Of a stretch of 64,000 bases of DNA, positions 1-9,466 are shown in pieces (within the stretch, counting starts at the first letter, position 1; every line of letters starts with the position of its first letter). The position numbers and the translations under genes were made by a program. Below the pieces are notes generated by a model. The model saw only the letters and a program-made list of their open reading frames with translations, searched no databases and was not told the DNA's origin. The stretch lies in contig CAVTOO010000007.1 of assembly GCA_963736355.1 (NCBI GenBank), positions 310,001-374,000 on the forward strand. The letters run 5' to 3'. Source of the DNA: CAVTOO01 sp963736355. GTDB taxonomy: Bacteria; Pseudomonadota; Alphaproteobacteria; Rhizobiales; Xanthobacteraceae.

Positions 1-138
1 GTCAGCAGCGTGAGGATCGACAGCAAAATCATTCCGAACCGCTTGAGATAGCGCAGGCGAAACGGATTGAAGCGACGGAGCTGAACTCACCGTGAATAGC
101 GGACTGCCGACGGGAGTGCTTTCAACAGACAAGGACAT
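1..138 (-). CDS. ABC transporter permease, N-terminal end only (nitrate/sulfonate/taurine type)
   Basis: The gene runs off the left edge of the window. An ATG at 138 opens a frame that ends without a stop, but the recognisable permease start (RFNPFRLRYLKRFGMILLS, a basic stretch followed by the first membrane helix) lies in the next frame, reachable by removing one base near 78-87. It sits 30 bp after an ABC ATPase and a periplasmic binding protein on the same strand, in the usual SsuA-B-C or TauA-B-C kind of set, so I infer it is the membrane subunit. Too little is present to name a substrate. Confidence 0.5.
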   Translation of the reverse strand, partial: MSLSVESTPVGSPLFTVSSAPSLQSVSPALSQAVRNDFAVDPHAAD

Positions 139-168
139 GGCAACAGCTCTCTTCAGTGTCATTTCCGG

Positions 169-1005
169 TTACGCATGATCGCCGTGGAGCATGTCCTCCA
201 GCTCGGCGAACAGTTGCCCGAGTTTCGGGTCGGCGGGGCTACGCGGTCGCGGCCGGTCGATTTCGATGAGGTGCCTGATGTTCGAGCCAGGCCCGACATT
301 CATGACCGCGATGCGATCGGCGAGCGTCAGCGCCTCCATGATGTCGTGGGTCACGAACACGATGGTGCGTTTCATACGCTTCCACACCTCGAGGAGCGCT
401 TCGTGCATGCGCCGCCGCGTGATGGCATCGAGCGCGGCAAATGGCTCGTCCATCAGGAAGACGTCCGGATCGACCGCGAGCGCGCGCGCGATCTGCAATC
501 TCTGGCGCATGCCACCGGAGATTTCGTTCGGCATTTTGCGGCGATGCTCGGCGAGTCCGACGAGTTCGAGGCACTCCTCGGCCCGCGATCGTCTGGCACT
601 GTGCGCCAATCCCTGAAGCCTGAGCCCGAACTCGACGTTCTGCTGGACCGTGAGCCAGGGCAGCAGCGCCGCGTTCGCGTCCTGAAAGAACATGACGCGT
701 TCCTTCGCGGGGCCTGCGATCGGCAGGCCCCAGTATTTCAGATCGCCGGAGGTCGGCTTTTCAAAGCCTGCGAGCAGATTTAGAAGCGTGCTCTTGCCGC
801 AACCCGATGCGCCCAGCAGGCATAGGAACTCGCCGTGCCGGATGTCGAGGTTCAAGTTGTCCAGCGCGACGTAAGGATTTTCTTCGCCAAACACCATCCG
901 GATGTTGCGGGCTGTGAACACATCATTCGCAGCCCGCGCTGCCGGAGTCTTGGTCTCAGTCGCGCTCGGCGTCTCCCGGACAGCCGCAAGTTTCAGCATA
1001 CGCAT
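169..1005 (-). CDS. ABC transporter ATP-binding protein (SsuB/TauB/NrtD type)
   Basis: ATPase of an importer, 278 aa. Walker A is GASGCGKS at residues 65-72, the signature SGGMRQ near 163-168, Walker B FLMDEPF near 183-189 and the switch histidine in FVTHD near 215. I chose the ATG at 1005 because AAGGAGGCGGGC stands directly before it; an upstream ATG at 1035 would add ten residues without a ribosome site. The SGGMRQR signature and the Q-loop style are typical of the nitrate/sulfonate/taurine subfamily. It lies between the binding protein (1043-2044) and the permease end (1-138) on one strand, so the three form one import operon. Substrate not deducible. Confidence 0.88.
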   Translation of the reverse strand: MRMLKLAAVRETPSATETKTPAARAANDVFTARNIRMVFGEENPYVALDNLNLDIRHGEFLCLLGASGCGKSTLLNLLAGFEKPTSGDLKYWGLPIAGPAKERVMFFQDANAALLPWLTVQQNVEFGLRLQGLAHSARRSRAEECLELVGLAEHRRKMPNEISGGMRQRLQIARALAVDPDVFLMDEPFAALDAITRRRMHEALLEVWKRMKRTIVFVTHDIMEALTLADRIAVMNVGPGSNIRHLIEIDRPRPRSPADPKLGQLFAELEDMLHGDHA

Positions 1006-1042
1006 GCCCGCCTCCTTGAATTCCGGTGACAACATGCGTCGA

Positions 1043-2044
1043 TCAGCACGGCGGAGGTGTAGCGGTGACGAGCTTCGGGTCGATCTTCTTTAACCCGTCA
1101 GTCCAGATGAAACCCGACAGATCGGTCGGTCCTGTCGCGCCGCCGGTGCGCTGAAGCCATTTGCTGATGCTGCAGAAATCGTCGAAGAAGCCCTGATCGA
1201 TCGCGAGCACGCGCTCGCTGAGATCGTATTGTTCCTTGGCGGCCTTCTCATCGATACCGAATTTGACCTGAACGTATTTGGCGACTTCCGGAAAATTCTT
1301 GGCTGCAAACTCAGCACCCTGACGCGTCGCGCGGACAAACTTCGTGGCTGCATCGGCATTTTCCGGCGTTGCAAGCCAACCTGGCCGCGCGCCGAGAATG
1401 TTGTAACCGCGGACATAGCCCACAGCATTCGAGAGCTGATGGACCTTATCGCCGCAAAGCTCCTGAGCCTTCCAGCCATTCGGCTGCCAGATGAAGAAGC
1501 CATCGATATCGCCGCGGCACAGCGCAATCGGCAGGTTCGGCGGATCGAGGTTCTTGACGGTGACCGATGCGGGGTCGACCTTGTTCTTGGTCAGATATTC
1601 CGACACGAACCAGGAGCCGGTCGAGCCGACGCGCGTCGCAACCGTCTTGCCGACGAGATCCTTGGCTTCCTTGATTGCCTTGCTGGTGACGACGACGTAG
1701 CCCCTGTCGTCGCGCTGAACCGCGGCAACAACGCGATAGTCGCCGTTTGAATTCTGCCAGTACTGCAATCCGGGAAGATCACCGCTGGTGATCAGATCGC
1801 CGGCGCCGGTCTTGAAGGTCTGGAATGCCGTAGTGCCGGACGGAAAGATGCGGAACGACACATCGAGGCCGGCTTCCTTGTAGATGCCCTTGGCGTCGGC
1901 CATCCACATCGCGTCCAGCGTGACGCCGGGCGTTGCAAAGACCGTCAGCTTGGTCAGCGGCGCCTGCGCAGACGCCGGCATGACTGCGCCCATTACTGCA
2001 GCCAAGAGAACGGCAGAAGAGAACGCGACTTTCGAGATGCACAT
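1043..2044 (-). CDS. ABC transporter substrate-binding protein (NMT1/SsuA/TauA-like)
   Basis: Periplasmic binding protein of 333 aa. It begins with a signal peptide (hydrophobic residues 7-25, cleavage likely after the ASA-Q at about 25-27). The mature start TKLTVFATPGVTLDAMWMADAKG, about here broken by my reading into strand and helix, followed by GIYKEAGLDV and the later KDLVGKTVATRVGSTG segment, is the pattern of the NMT1/THI5-like family that binds sulfonates, nitrate or thiamine precursors. It is the first gene of the minus-strand set with the ATPase 38 bp downstream. The presence of a TauE/SafE exporter and LLM monooxygenase nearby makes a sulfonate-type ligand possible, but this is inference only. 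Confidence 0.82.
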   Translation of the reverse strand: MCISKVAFSSAVLLAAVMGAVMPASAQAPLTKLTVFATPGVTLDAMWMADAKGIYKEAGLDVSFRIFPSGTTAFQTFKTGAGDLITSGDLPGLQYWQNSNGDYRVVAAVQRDDRGYVVVTSKAIKEAKDLVGKTVATRVGSTGSWFVSEYLTKNKVDPASVTVKNLDPPNLPIALCRGDIDGFFIWQPNGWKAQELCGDKVHQLSNAVGYVRGYNILGARPGWLATPENADAATKFVRATRQGAEFAAKNFPEVAKYVQVKFGIDEKAAKEQYDLSERVLAIDQGFFDDFCSISKWLQRTGGATGPTDLSGFIWTDGLKKIDPKLVTATPPPC

Positions 2045-2232
2045 TTTGAAACCTCGCCTGTTTGCTTGAACAGTGAGGTAAGCAAGCGCTGTGCCATGGC
2101 GCGAAACTCAGACTAAACAAGTAATAGTAGCCGGATACTGACAAAATATTCGGCATTTCTAAGTATAGATTTTGCTTAATACAGTATACATCATGGAACT
2201 CGTCGATTTCTTGACTAATACACTTGCGACAT

Positions 2233-2868
2233 CTAAAGCCGCAAGTTCCGCGTAAGGCTCGCGACCAGCAATTTCTTGAGCAAGATGAACTCGTTCTCGA
2301 TGCTCTGCGGGCCGGAAATCAGCTTGCGCAGACCAAGCCCGCGCAACGCATCGAGCATGATGCGTCGCAGGCTCACGCTCTCATGCGGCGATAACGGACT
2401 GTCCGAAAAGAAGTGCACCCATTCGAGATCGCGCATCGCGCCAACTCGGCGGAATCGCTCGGTTAAGCGCGTGCGCAGTGCATCGTCGTAGCGCGCCGTC
2501 AGTTCGATCTCGAGCGCCGAAATGAAGATCTCGCTGCCGTAAATCATCCAGAAGGAATCGATGACATAGTTCACGCGCTCTTCCAGCGACTTTCCAGCCT
2601 GGCGCGCGAATCCGTCATGTGAATCAACTTGTTCCGTGATCTCATAGACCACGGCCGCCATCAGATCGTCCTTCGACGAGAAGTGATGCTGGATCGCACC
2701 GCGCGATACCCCCGCGCGCTCGGCAACGACAGTCGTTGTCGCATTGGCAAATCCGCTTTCGGTCACCACCGCGATGGTCGCGGCCACGATCTTGTCGCGC
2801 ATGCTTTTGCTGCGCTCTTCCTGAGAGCGCCGCTCTTTTAGCTGCGACCGTTTATCCCGATTGGGCAT
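2233..2868 (-). CDS. TetR/AcrR family transcriptional regulator
   Basis: DNA-binding repressor of 211 aa. The N-terminal basic segment (residues 1-25) is followed by a TetR helix-turn-helix at about residues 43-67 (TTTVVAERAGVSRGAIQHHF then SSKDDLM). The C-terminal ligand domain is all-helical and does not tell the effector. It is transcribed divergently from the flavin reductase at 3192 and upstream of the ABC genes at 1-2044, so either neighbour could be its target. A 5+3+5 palindrome at 3139-3151 in the divergent region is a candidate operator. Confidence 0.88.
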   Translation of the reverse strand: MPNRDKRSQLKERRSQEERSKSMRDKIVAATIAVVTESGFANATTTVVAERAGVSRGAIQHHFSSKDDLMAAVVYEITEQVDSHDGFARQAGKSLEERVNYVIDSFWMIYGSEIFISALEIELTARYDDALRTRLTERFRRVGAMRDLEWVHFFSDSPLSPHESVSLRRIMLDALRGLGLRKLISGPQSIENEFILLKKLLVASLTRNLRL

Positions 2869-3191
2869 CAGCCGACCCCGCCGTCATTCCAACCTGCCAA
2901 GTCTTGTACTGCCACCGCCAATACTACGGGGCGCAAGTAATTCCGCATTCCGGACCGCACGAGCGGCTTGTATGGAACTGCCAGTTTATATTGCAACGCA
3001 CAAGTTATAACCAATCACTGCTGATTTTTTATTCTTTGAGATGCGTCAATGCAATGCATAATATCCAGCGAAAACAGGCATTTGTAGGTTCGACCAAAGT
3101 TCAACGACCTGAATATATACAATATGTCTTGCTTGTAAGTTACCGCGTAACGCACCCAGCGGATGACAAGCCCAGAGGACCCGATACGCCG
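2869..3191. other. Divergent intergenic region between TetR and flavin reductase genes
   Basis: The 323 bp hold no convincing gene; a plus-strand frame running through it (from 2736) is only the open upstream extension of the flavin reductase. The stretch 2990-3140 is clearly AT-richer than the flanking genes, as expected of promoters. The one symmetrical element I can support is the palindrome at 3139-3151, listed separately. Confidence 0.6.
3139..3151. promoter_or_regulatory. Palindrome GTTAC-CGC-GTAAC, candidate TetR operator
   Basis: Perfect 5-bp arms around a 3-bp centre, 41 bp before the start codon of the flavin reductase and in the region shared with the divergent tetR gene. Size and place suit a TetR-family operator half, though these are often longer. 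No second copy was seen upstream of the ABC genes at 2045-2232. Confidence 0.35.
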
Positions 3192-3758
3192 ATGACAAAC
3201 CTTCCTTCCTTTTCCAACGCCGTTCAAATGCCACCGCATCCGCGCGTGAGCGAGCCCGGCGACGTCAATACCGCTGCCGCTTTCAAGAACGGCATGCGCC
3301 GTCTTGCGTCCGGTGTGTGTGTCGTGACGACGAAACTGGCGAACGGCCCGGTCGGCCTGCTGTCGACATCGGTCACCTCAGTGTCGGCGGATCCGCCTGT
3401 GCTTCTGTTCTGCGTCAACAAATCAACGTCGAGCCACGACGCGTTCCTCAGCTCGAAAGCGTTCTGCGTGAACGTGCTCGAGGAAGCCGATCAAGTGGTC
3501 GCGACCCGTTTCGGCTCGCCAGATTTTCGGCATATCCGGTTCGAGGACCGCGATTGGCAAAAGCTTGCGACCGGTTCACCTGCGCTCAAAGGATGCTCGG
3601 TGAGTTTCGATTGCGAGGTGATTTCGCAAATCGCGGTGTCAACCCACACCATCTTTCTCGGGCACGTGCTCGATATCGCGCAATGGACCGAGAGCTGTTC
3701 GCCGCTGCTGTATTGGGACGGCGAATATCACCCGGTCCCCAACGAGCGCCGAGGTTAG
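3192..3758 (+). CDS. Flavin reductase (FMN-binding, HpaC/RutF-like)
   Basis: 188 aa. It carries the flavin reductase domain: FKNGMRRLASGVCVVTT near residues 35-51, the FMN-contact segment LLSTSVTSVSADPPVLLFCVN near 57-77, SSHDAF, then FCVNVL near 91-96, and a late H-x-I-F-L-G strand. Such enzymes reduce free FMN with NAD(P)H and hand FMNH2 to a partner monooxygenase. The frame is open upstream to 2736, but the ATG at 3192 fits family length and leaves the divergent tetR gene alone. The LLM monooxygenase at 9467 in the same direction is the likely partner. It resembles a second reductase at 33567-34080. Confidence 0.88.
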   Translation: MTNLPSFSNAVQMPPHPRVSEPGDVNTAAAFKNGMRRLASGVCVVTTKLANGPVGLLSTSVTSVSADPPVLLFCVNKSTSSHDAFLSSKAFCVNVLEEADQVVATRFGSPDFRHIRFEDRDWQKLATGSPALKGCSVSFDCEVISQIAVSTHTIFLGHVLDIAQWTESCSPLLYWDGEYHPVPNERRG

Positions 3759-3870
3759 GCGCCGCCGTGAACAATGTTCCTCCAACCCGATGTGAAACCA
3801 CAATGGCTTTCCATATCGACCACGCAAACGGGTTGGAGCTCGAATCGCCTCGAAGCCGCGAGGCCCTGCG

Positions 3871-4836
3871 ATGTTGAATTATGTCTTCTGGCGGCTGGTT
3901 CAGCTCATCCCGATCGTCTTCATCATCGTTTGCATCAACTTCATTCTGGTCCGGCTCGCGCCCGGTGATCCGGTCCTCTACATGATCGGCGATGCGCCGA
4001 CGAACCAGCAATTGGTGGATGATCTGCGCGCCCAGTACGGCCTCAACCGACCGATCTGGGAACAGCTTTTCATCTACCTGGCGCAGGTCGCGCGCGGCGA
4101 TCTCGGCTACTCGTTCATTTCGCGCGAGGATGTTTCTGCGATTCTGATGTCGCGCCTGCCCGCGAGCCTCCTTCTGCTCGTGACCCAATTCGTGCTGTCC
4201 ATTATCTTCGGCATGCTGATCGGCGTCATCTCCGCCTACAGGCAAGGCAGCGCCGTGGACCAGAGCGTCACGGTGCTGTCACTGGTCGGCTTCGCAGTGC
4301 CGGCCTTCTGGCTCGCCCAGATGCTGATGCTGATCTTTTCGCTGAAGCTCGATCTTTTCCCGTCGCAGGGCATGCGCTCGCTCCGCCACGACCTGACGGG
4401 ATGGGCCGGGATAGTCGACGTACTGCATCATCTGGCGTTGCCCGCGCTCACGCTCACCATCTTCAATCTGGCGCTGATCGCCCGTGTCACCCGCGCCAGC
4501 ATGGTGAATACGCTCCGGCTTGAATTCATTACCTTTGCGCGATCAAAAGGCGTCAAGGAGTTGGTCGTGGTGCGCGTCCATGCGCTGCGTAACGCCCTGC
4601 TCCCGGTCATCACCGTCATCGGCCTCAACATCAGAACCCTGATCGCCGGCGCGGTGCTGACCGAAACGGTATTCGCCTGGCCCGGCATTGGCCGTTTGAC
4701 TTTCGATTCCATCGGATCGCGCGACTATCCGGTGCTGATGGGCATTCTGCTGCTGATCGGCCTGACCGTGGTCATCGGAAATATCCTCACCGACATCGCC
4801 TATGCCTGGCTCGATCCGCGGGTGCGTTATCAATGA
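3871..4836 (+). CDS. Dpp/Opp-type ABC transporter permease (DppB-like)
   Basis: 321 aa, the usual length of DppB. Six membrane helices can be drawn: about 10-30, 98-120, 133-155, 180-200, 235-260 and 285-305. The N-terminal FILVRLAPGDPV and the cytoplasmic coupling motif R-A-S-M-V-x14-A-R-S-K-G (residues near 208-228) are characteristic of the binding-protein-dependent permeases that import peptides, nickel or varied amides. Its stop overlaps the start of the DppC-like gene by ATGA, so the two are co-translated. Part of the plus-strand set 3871-9419. Confidence 0.92.
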   Translation: MLNYVFWRLVQLIPIVFIIVCINFILVRLAPGDPVLYMIGDAPTNQQLVDDLRAQYGLNRPIWEQLFIYLAQVARGDLGYSFISREDVSAILMSRLPASLLLLVTQFVLSIIFGMLIGVISAYRQGSAVDQSVTVLSLVGFAVPAFWLAQMLMLIFSLKLDLFPSQGMRSLRHDLTGWAGIVDVLHHLALPALTLTIFNLALIARVTRASMVNTLRLEFITFARSKGVKELVVVRVHALRNALLPVITVIGLNIRTLIAGAVLTETVFAWPGIGRLTFDSIGSRDYPVLMGILLLIGLTVVIGNILTDIAYAWLDPRVRYQ

Positions 4837-5744
4837 CCGACGCCGCGCAGCAAACAAACATCTTCCTCAAGCCGGAGCCACTTCCGCGAAAACGTTCGCG
4901 CTGGGGTCAGTGGTTCGCCGATGGCTGGATTCGCTTCCGCCAGAACAAGCTGTCGCTGGTCGGGCTCGGATTGGTGTCGGTGTTCGTGTTCTGTGGGCTG
5001 TTTGCGCCGTGGATTGCGCCTTACGAGCCCTTCGCGCTGGTCGGCAACCGCCTGACGCCGCCAAGCTTCGAGCATGTCTTCGGCACCGATCATCTGGGTC
5101 GGGACATCTTTTCCGGCGTCATCGCCGGGACGCGCACCTCTTTCGAGGTTGGTTTCCTCTCAACCGGCCTGTCACTGGTGATCGGCATGCTGATCGGCGC
5201 CGTCGCGGGCTTCTATGGCGGGCGCGTTGACGATCTGTTGATGCGCTTTACCGAAATCTTTCAGGTGATGCCGCGCTTCTTTCTGGCGCTGGTCATCGTC
5301 GCCCTCTTCGGCGCCAATCTCTGGGGCACGATTTTCGTCATCGGTATCCTGTCCTGGGCCGAGATTGCACGGCTGGTGCGCTCCGAATTTCTCACGCTGC
5401 GCGAGCGGCCCTTCGTCATGGCGGCGCGTGCTTACGGCGCCGGCGATCTGCGCATCATCACGCGCGAGGTGCTCCCGAACGCGTTGACCGCTGTCGTGGT
5501 CGCGGCATCGCTACAGGTGCCGTCTGCCATCGTCCTCGAGGCCGGCTTGTCGTTCATCGGCGCCGGCGATCCCAACGTCATGAGCTGGGGCCGCATGCTG
5601 AACGCGGCGCAGAACTACATTCGTCAGGCGTGGTGGACGGCGGCCTTCCCCGGTATCGCCATCACGCTGATGGCGCTCGGGCTCGCGATGCTCGCAGATG
5701 GCGTCAACGACTTCCTCAACCCGCGCTTGCGACGAAAGGGTTGA
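4833..5744 (+). CDS. Dpp/Opp-type ABC transporter permease (DppC-like)
   Basis: 303 aa. After a cytoplasmic N-terminus the first helix lies near 45-65, followed by the diagnostic GTDHLGRDIFSGVIAGTRTS segment near 86-105 found in DppC proteins, four further helices, and the coupling loop VRSEFLTLRERPFVMAARAYGA near 180-201. It partners the DppB-like gene just upstream (4-bp ATGA overlap) and the ATPases downstream (2 bp gap). Nothing unusual in length or motifs. Confidence 0.92.
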   Translation: MTDAAQQTNIFLKPEPLPRKRSRWGQWFADGWIRFRQNKLSLVGLGLVSVFVFCGLFAPWIAPYEPFALVGNRLTPPSFEHVFGTDHLGRDIFSGVIAGTRTSFEVGFLSTGLSLVIGMLIGAVAGFYGGRVDDLLMRFTEIFQVMPRFFLALVIVALFGANLWGTIFVIGILSWAEIARLVRSEFLTLRERPFVMAARAYGAGDLRIITREVLPNALTAVVVAASLQVPSAIVLEAGLSFIGAGDPNVMSWGRMLNAAQNYIRQAWWTAAFPGIAITLMALGLAMLADGVNDFLNPRLRRKG

Positions 5745-5746
5745 GC

Positions 5747-6742
5747 ATGGACGCCGATCCGCTTCTCATCGTGGACAATTTGCGCGTCGAGTTCGATACG
5801 CCGCGCGGCACCCTGCGCGCCGTCGACGGCATTTCGATCAAGGCCAATCGTGGCGAGGCCATTGGCATCGTCGGCAAGTCCGGCTCCGGCAAGTCAATGA
5901 CGGCGTTGTCGCTGCTGCGTCTGGTGCCAAATCCCGGCCGCATCACCTCCGGTTCGATCCGCCTCGGCGGTACTGACTTGATGACACTGAACGACGCCGA
6001 GTTGCGGCATCTCCGGCTGACCCAGGCCGGCATGATCTTCCAGGATGCCGGCAGCTATCTGAACCCGATCATGACCATCGGCGAGCAGATTGCAGAAGCG
6101 ATCGGCAAGCGCGGTTCGCGCGATCCCGCCGACCGCGCAAAGGTGCTCGAATCGCTGCGCGCCGTGCAAATCGCCGACCCGGCGCGTGTCGCCGACGCCT
6201 ATCCGCACGAACTCTCCGGCGGCATGCAGCAACGGGCGATGATCGCGGCCGTCTTGATCCGCGAACCCAATCTGATCCTCGCCGACGAACCGACCACGGC
6301 GCTCGATGCGACGGTGCAGCATCAGATCCTGCAATTCCTCGCAACGCTGCGCTCCAGGATCGACGCGACGCTGATCCTGATCTCGCACGACCTCGCGGTC
6401 GTCTCGGAGGTTTGCGACAGGGTCTACGTCATGTATGGCGGTCAGATCGTCGAGGAAGGACCGACGGCGGAGATCTTTGCTGATCCGAAACATCCCTATA
6501 CGCGCGCCTTGGTCGACGCGATCCTCGACCCGTTCGATCCCAAGACGGAGCTTCGACCTCTGGAGGGATCGCCGCCGGACATGGCCGATCCGCCATCCGG
6601 CTGTCGCTTCCATCCCCGTTGCAGCTCGGCCTTCGCCGGCTGCAGCAGCGTTGAGCCGGACATGTTCAGCTTCGGCACCGGGCGCATGGCGCGCTGCCGT
6701 CTGTATTCCGAAACCAAGAATTCCAAGGACAAGGCCGCCTGA
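5747..6742 (+). CDS. Dpp/Opp-type ABC transporter ATP-binding protein (DppD-like)
   Basis: 331 aa. Walker A GKSGSGKS at 43-50, signature LSGGM at 156-160, Walker B LILADEP at 176-182, switch region LISHD near 215. The C-terminal oligopeptide/dipeptide domain has the cysteine pattern GCRFHPRC expected of DppD and DppF, which in relatives carry an iron-sulfur site. The start is the ATG at 5747, two bases after the previous stop. The stop overlaps the next start as TGATG, so DppD and DppF are translationally coupled. Confidence 0.92.
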   Translation: MDADPLLIVDNLRVEFDTPRGTLRAVDGISIKANRGEAIGIVGKSGSGKSMTALSLLRLVPNPGRITSGSIRLGGTDLMTLNDAELRHLRLTQAGMIFQDAGSYLNPIMTIGEQIAEAIGKRGSRDPADRAKVLESLRAVQIADPARVADAYPHELSGGMQQRAMIAAVLIREPNLILADEPTTALDATVQHQILQFLATLRSRIDATLILISHDLAVVSEVCDRVYVMYGGQIVEEGPTAEIFADPKHPYTRALVDAILDPFDPKTELRPLEGSPPDMADPPSGCRFHPRCSSAFAGCSSVEPDMFSFGTGRMARCRLYSETKNSKDKAA

Positions 6743-7750
6743 TGACGATCGAAACCATCTCAGTCGACGGCGCGAGCGTCCGCTTTCCGGTCCGCAAGGG
6801 CATGTTTGGTCGCGCCACGCAGTTCGTCTCGGCCGTCGACAATGTCACGGTCGCACTCCACGAGAACGAGACGGTGGCGCTGGTCGGCGAGAGCGGCAGC
6901 GGCAAGTCGACACTCGGCCTGTCGATTCTGGGGCTGCGCGATCTCACAGGCGGACAAATTCGCTGGCGTGGCAAGCCGATCGACGCCCTGAAAGGCGACG
7001 ACTACCAGGCCTATCGCCGCGACGTGCAGGTGATCTTCCAGGATCCCTACGGTTCGCTTAATCCGCGCCAGACGATTGGCGACGCGCTGCGGCGGCCCAT
7101 CGAGCTGCACAAGACAATGCCGAAGGCGCAGATCGATGCTTATGTCGCGCAGATGCTCGATCGGGTCGGGCTGCGGCCATCCAAGCTTTATCTGGAGCGT
7201 TACCCTCACGAACTCTCCGGCGGCCAGCGGCAGCGCGCGGCAATCGCGCGGGCGCTGGTGCTCAATCCGCGCATTCTTGTGGCCGACGAGCCGGTCTCGG
7301 CGCTCGATGTGTCGATCCGCACACAGATCCTGAACCTGCTGAAGGAACTGAAAGCCGAGCTCAACCTGTCGATGTTCTTCCTGAGCCATGACCTCGGCGT
7401 GGTGCGCTTCATCGCCGATCGCGTTGCCGTCATGTATCTCGGCAAGCTGGTCGAGATCGGGCCGGTCGATCGCATCTTTCGCCGGCCGCATCATCCCTAC
7501 ACGCGCGTGCTTCTTGAGCGCCGCGCCTTCCACACGTCGCGGCGAAGGCGGACCGGAGGGCGGCTCGCTGTCCGTCGTCGGTGAGCCGCCGAAGCCAACC
7601 AATCCGCCATCCGGCTGCCGCTTCCACACGCGCTGCCCCTTCGCATTCGATCGCTGCAGCAAGGAAGAGCCGCTGCTCCGCGCGATCGGCAACGATCAAC
7701 TCGCCGCTTGCCATCTTGAGCACGCGCCGCAATCGGCGGCTGCCGCATGA
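6742..7750 (+). CDS. Dpp/Opp-type ABC transporter ATP-binding protein (DppF-like), frameshifted near its end
   Basis: Walker A GESGSGKS at 49-56, LSGGQRQR near 156-163 and Walker B LVADEP are all intact, so the ATPase domain is complete. After HPYTRVLL the frame as written ends at 7584 in an arginine-rich tail. One base removed near 7513 (in cttcttgagc) restores LSAAP and the normal C-terminal domain with NPPSGCRFHTRCPF, ending at the stop at 7748-7750. The restored protein has about 335 aa, the family length. This is one of many single-base insertions in the window. Confidence 0.85.
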
Positions 7751-7826
7751 CACATTTGTCCCGAGACTGCCTTTCCGAGAGACACCGCAGAAATTATCCC
7801 CATCTCACCTGTGCAGGAGTCGCCGC

Positions 7827-9419
7827 ATGACATTTCGTTTCGACATGGCGAAAGCCGTCCTTGTCCCGCTTGTCGCCCTCGCTGCCAGTTTCGGCGCCGC
7901 TGACGCACAAGTTCCGAAGAAAGGCGGCACGATGGTTGTCGCCGTCACCGACAATCCGCCCGAGCTCAACAGCGGCATCAGCAACAACATCCTGACCGGC
8001 GCGATCTCGGGCCAGATCCACGAGTTGCTCATCAAAATGGATGGCCAGCTCAAGATCCAGCCGGCGCTCGCAGAATCGTGGGATGTGGCGCGCGACGGCC
8101 TCAGCGTCACATTCAAGCTGCGTCCGAACGTCAAATGGCATGATGGCAAGCCGATGACATCGGCCGACGTCGCCTATTCGCTGCTCGAGATCAACGGCAA
8201 GTACAATTCGCTCGCCAACGCCAATTTCAAGATCGTCGAGCGCATTGAGACGCCGGATCCGCTAACCGTCATCATCCGGCTGAAGGCGCCCGATCCGGCC
8301 TTCTTCCCGACCGCGTTCATCGATGGCGCGCGAATTTTGCCCAAGCACATCTATGAGGGCAGCGATCCGCGAACGAACCCGGCCAATTTCGCGCCGATCG
8401 GCACCGGCCCCTTCAAGTTCAAGGAATGGGTGCGCGGCAGCCATCTGACGTTTGAACGCAACCCCGACTACTACGAAGCCGACAAGGTCTATCTCGACCG
8501 CATCGTCTATCAGGTGATGCCGGAAGCGAGCGCTCGCCAGCTCGCGCTGGAGCGGGGCGACGTCGACTACTTGCCCTATTTCTCGCTTGCACCCTCGGCG
8601 GTCGATCCTCTCGGCAAGGGCAAGGACACGACGGTGATCGACACGGCGCGCCCCGCGCTCGGCCTCATCATCATGTTCTTCAACACCCGCAACGCACCGC
8701 TGAACACCAAGGAAGTGAGACAGGCGATCGGTTATGCCATTGATCGTCAGACGCTCATCAAACTGGCGCTGAACGGTCGCGGCAAGGTGCCGACCGGGCC
8801 GATCCGGACCGACAACACGCCCTTCTACACACCGGATGTCCGTATCTATAAGCGCGACGTGGCGCTCGCCAACAAGATGCTCGACACCGCCGGGTTCGCG
8901 CGCAAGGCGGGCGGCATTCGTTTCACGTTGCGGCTTGCCTATGAAGGCACGGGCGAAGGCGGCTCGCTGCAGTCGGCCGCAGAAATCATGCGCGAGCAGC
9001 TGAAGGAAGTCGGCATCACGCTCAGTCTGGTGCCGTCAGATCCAGCCGCGTGGCAGGAGACCTCGTTCATCCGCTGGGACTACGACATGACGATGGGCTC
9101 GTTCCTGACCGGGCCCGATCCCAAGGCCGGCGTCGGTCGGCTCTATCTCACGGAAAACATCGCAAAGCGCAACTCGGCGAACCTGATGGGCTACAGCAAT
9201 CCGAAATTCGACGAGATCTTCAAGAAGGGCGATGCGGAAATCGATCCCGAGAAGCGCCCTCAATACTACCAGGACGCCCAGAAGATCATCGTGGAGGATC
9301 TTCCGGCGCTGTGGCTCTGGGAGAAGACTTATCCGATCGCCATTCGCAAGGGTCTGGTGGGTCTGCCGCCCGGCGCCACCCATTCCGAACCCTTCGTCGG
9401 CGTCGGCTGGTCGAAGTGA
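7827..9419 (+). CDS. ABC transporter substrate-binding protein, family 5 (DppA/OppA-like)
   Basis: 530 aa periplasmic solute-binding protein. Residues 8-27 form a signal peptide ending in ADA. The family 5 core is visible: NPPELNSG, LAESWDVARDGLSVTFKLR, then the NVKWHDGKPMTSADVAYS segment and IGTGPFKFKEW. The frame is open upstream to 7581, but the ATG at 7827 follows GCAGGAG and gives the signal peptide at the right place. It closes the transporter operon and likely sets its specificity; the ligand is unknown. Confidence 0.9.
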   Translation: MTFRFDMAKAVLVPLVALAASFGAADAQVPKKGGTMVVAVTDNPPELNSGISNNILTGAISGQIHELLIKMDGQLKIQPALAESWDVARDGLSVTFKLRPNVKWHDGKPMTSADVAYSLLEINGKYNSLANANFKIVERIETPDPLTVIIRLKAPDPAFFPTAFIDGARILPKHIYEGSDPRTNPANFAPIGTGPFKFKEWVRGSHLTFERNPDYYEADKVYLDRIVYQVMPEASARQLALERGDVDYLPYFSLAPSAVDPLGKGKDTTVIDTARPALGLIIMFFNTRNAPLNTKEVRQAIGYAIDRQTLIKLALNGRGKVPTGPIRTDNTPFYTPDVRIYKRDVALANKMLDTAGFARKAGGIRFTLRLAYEGTGEGGSLQSAAEIMREQLKEVGITLSLVPSDPAAWQETSFIRWDYDMTMGSFLTGPDPKAGVGRLYLTENIAKRNSANLMGYSNPKFDEIFKKGDAEIDPEKRPQYYQDAQKIIVEDLPALWLWEKTYPIAIRKGLVGLPPGATHSEPFVGVGWSK

Positions 9420-9466
9420 CCGCTCAACGAAGCATCAAGAGATCAAATGGGCTGGAGTAAACCGTC

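Noticed and set aside
2736..3191. Long N-terminal extension of the flavin reductase
   Set aside because: The extension overlaps the divergent tetR gene and the AT-rich promoter area and has no domain; ATG 3192 gives normal length.
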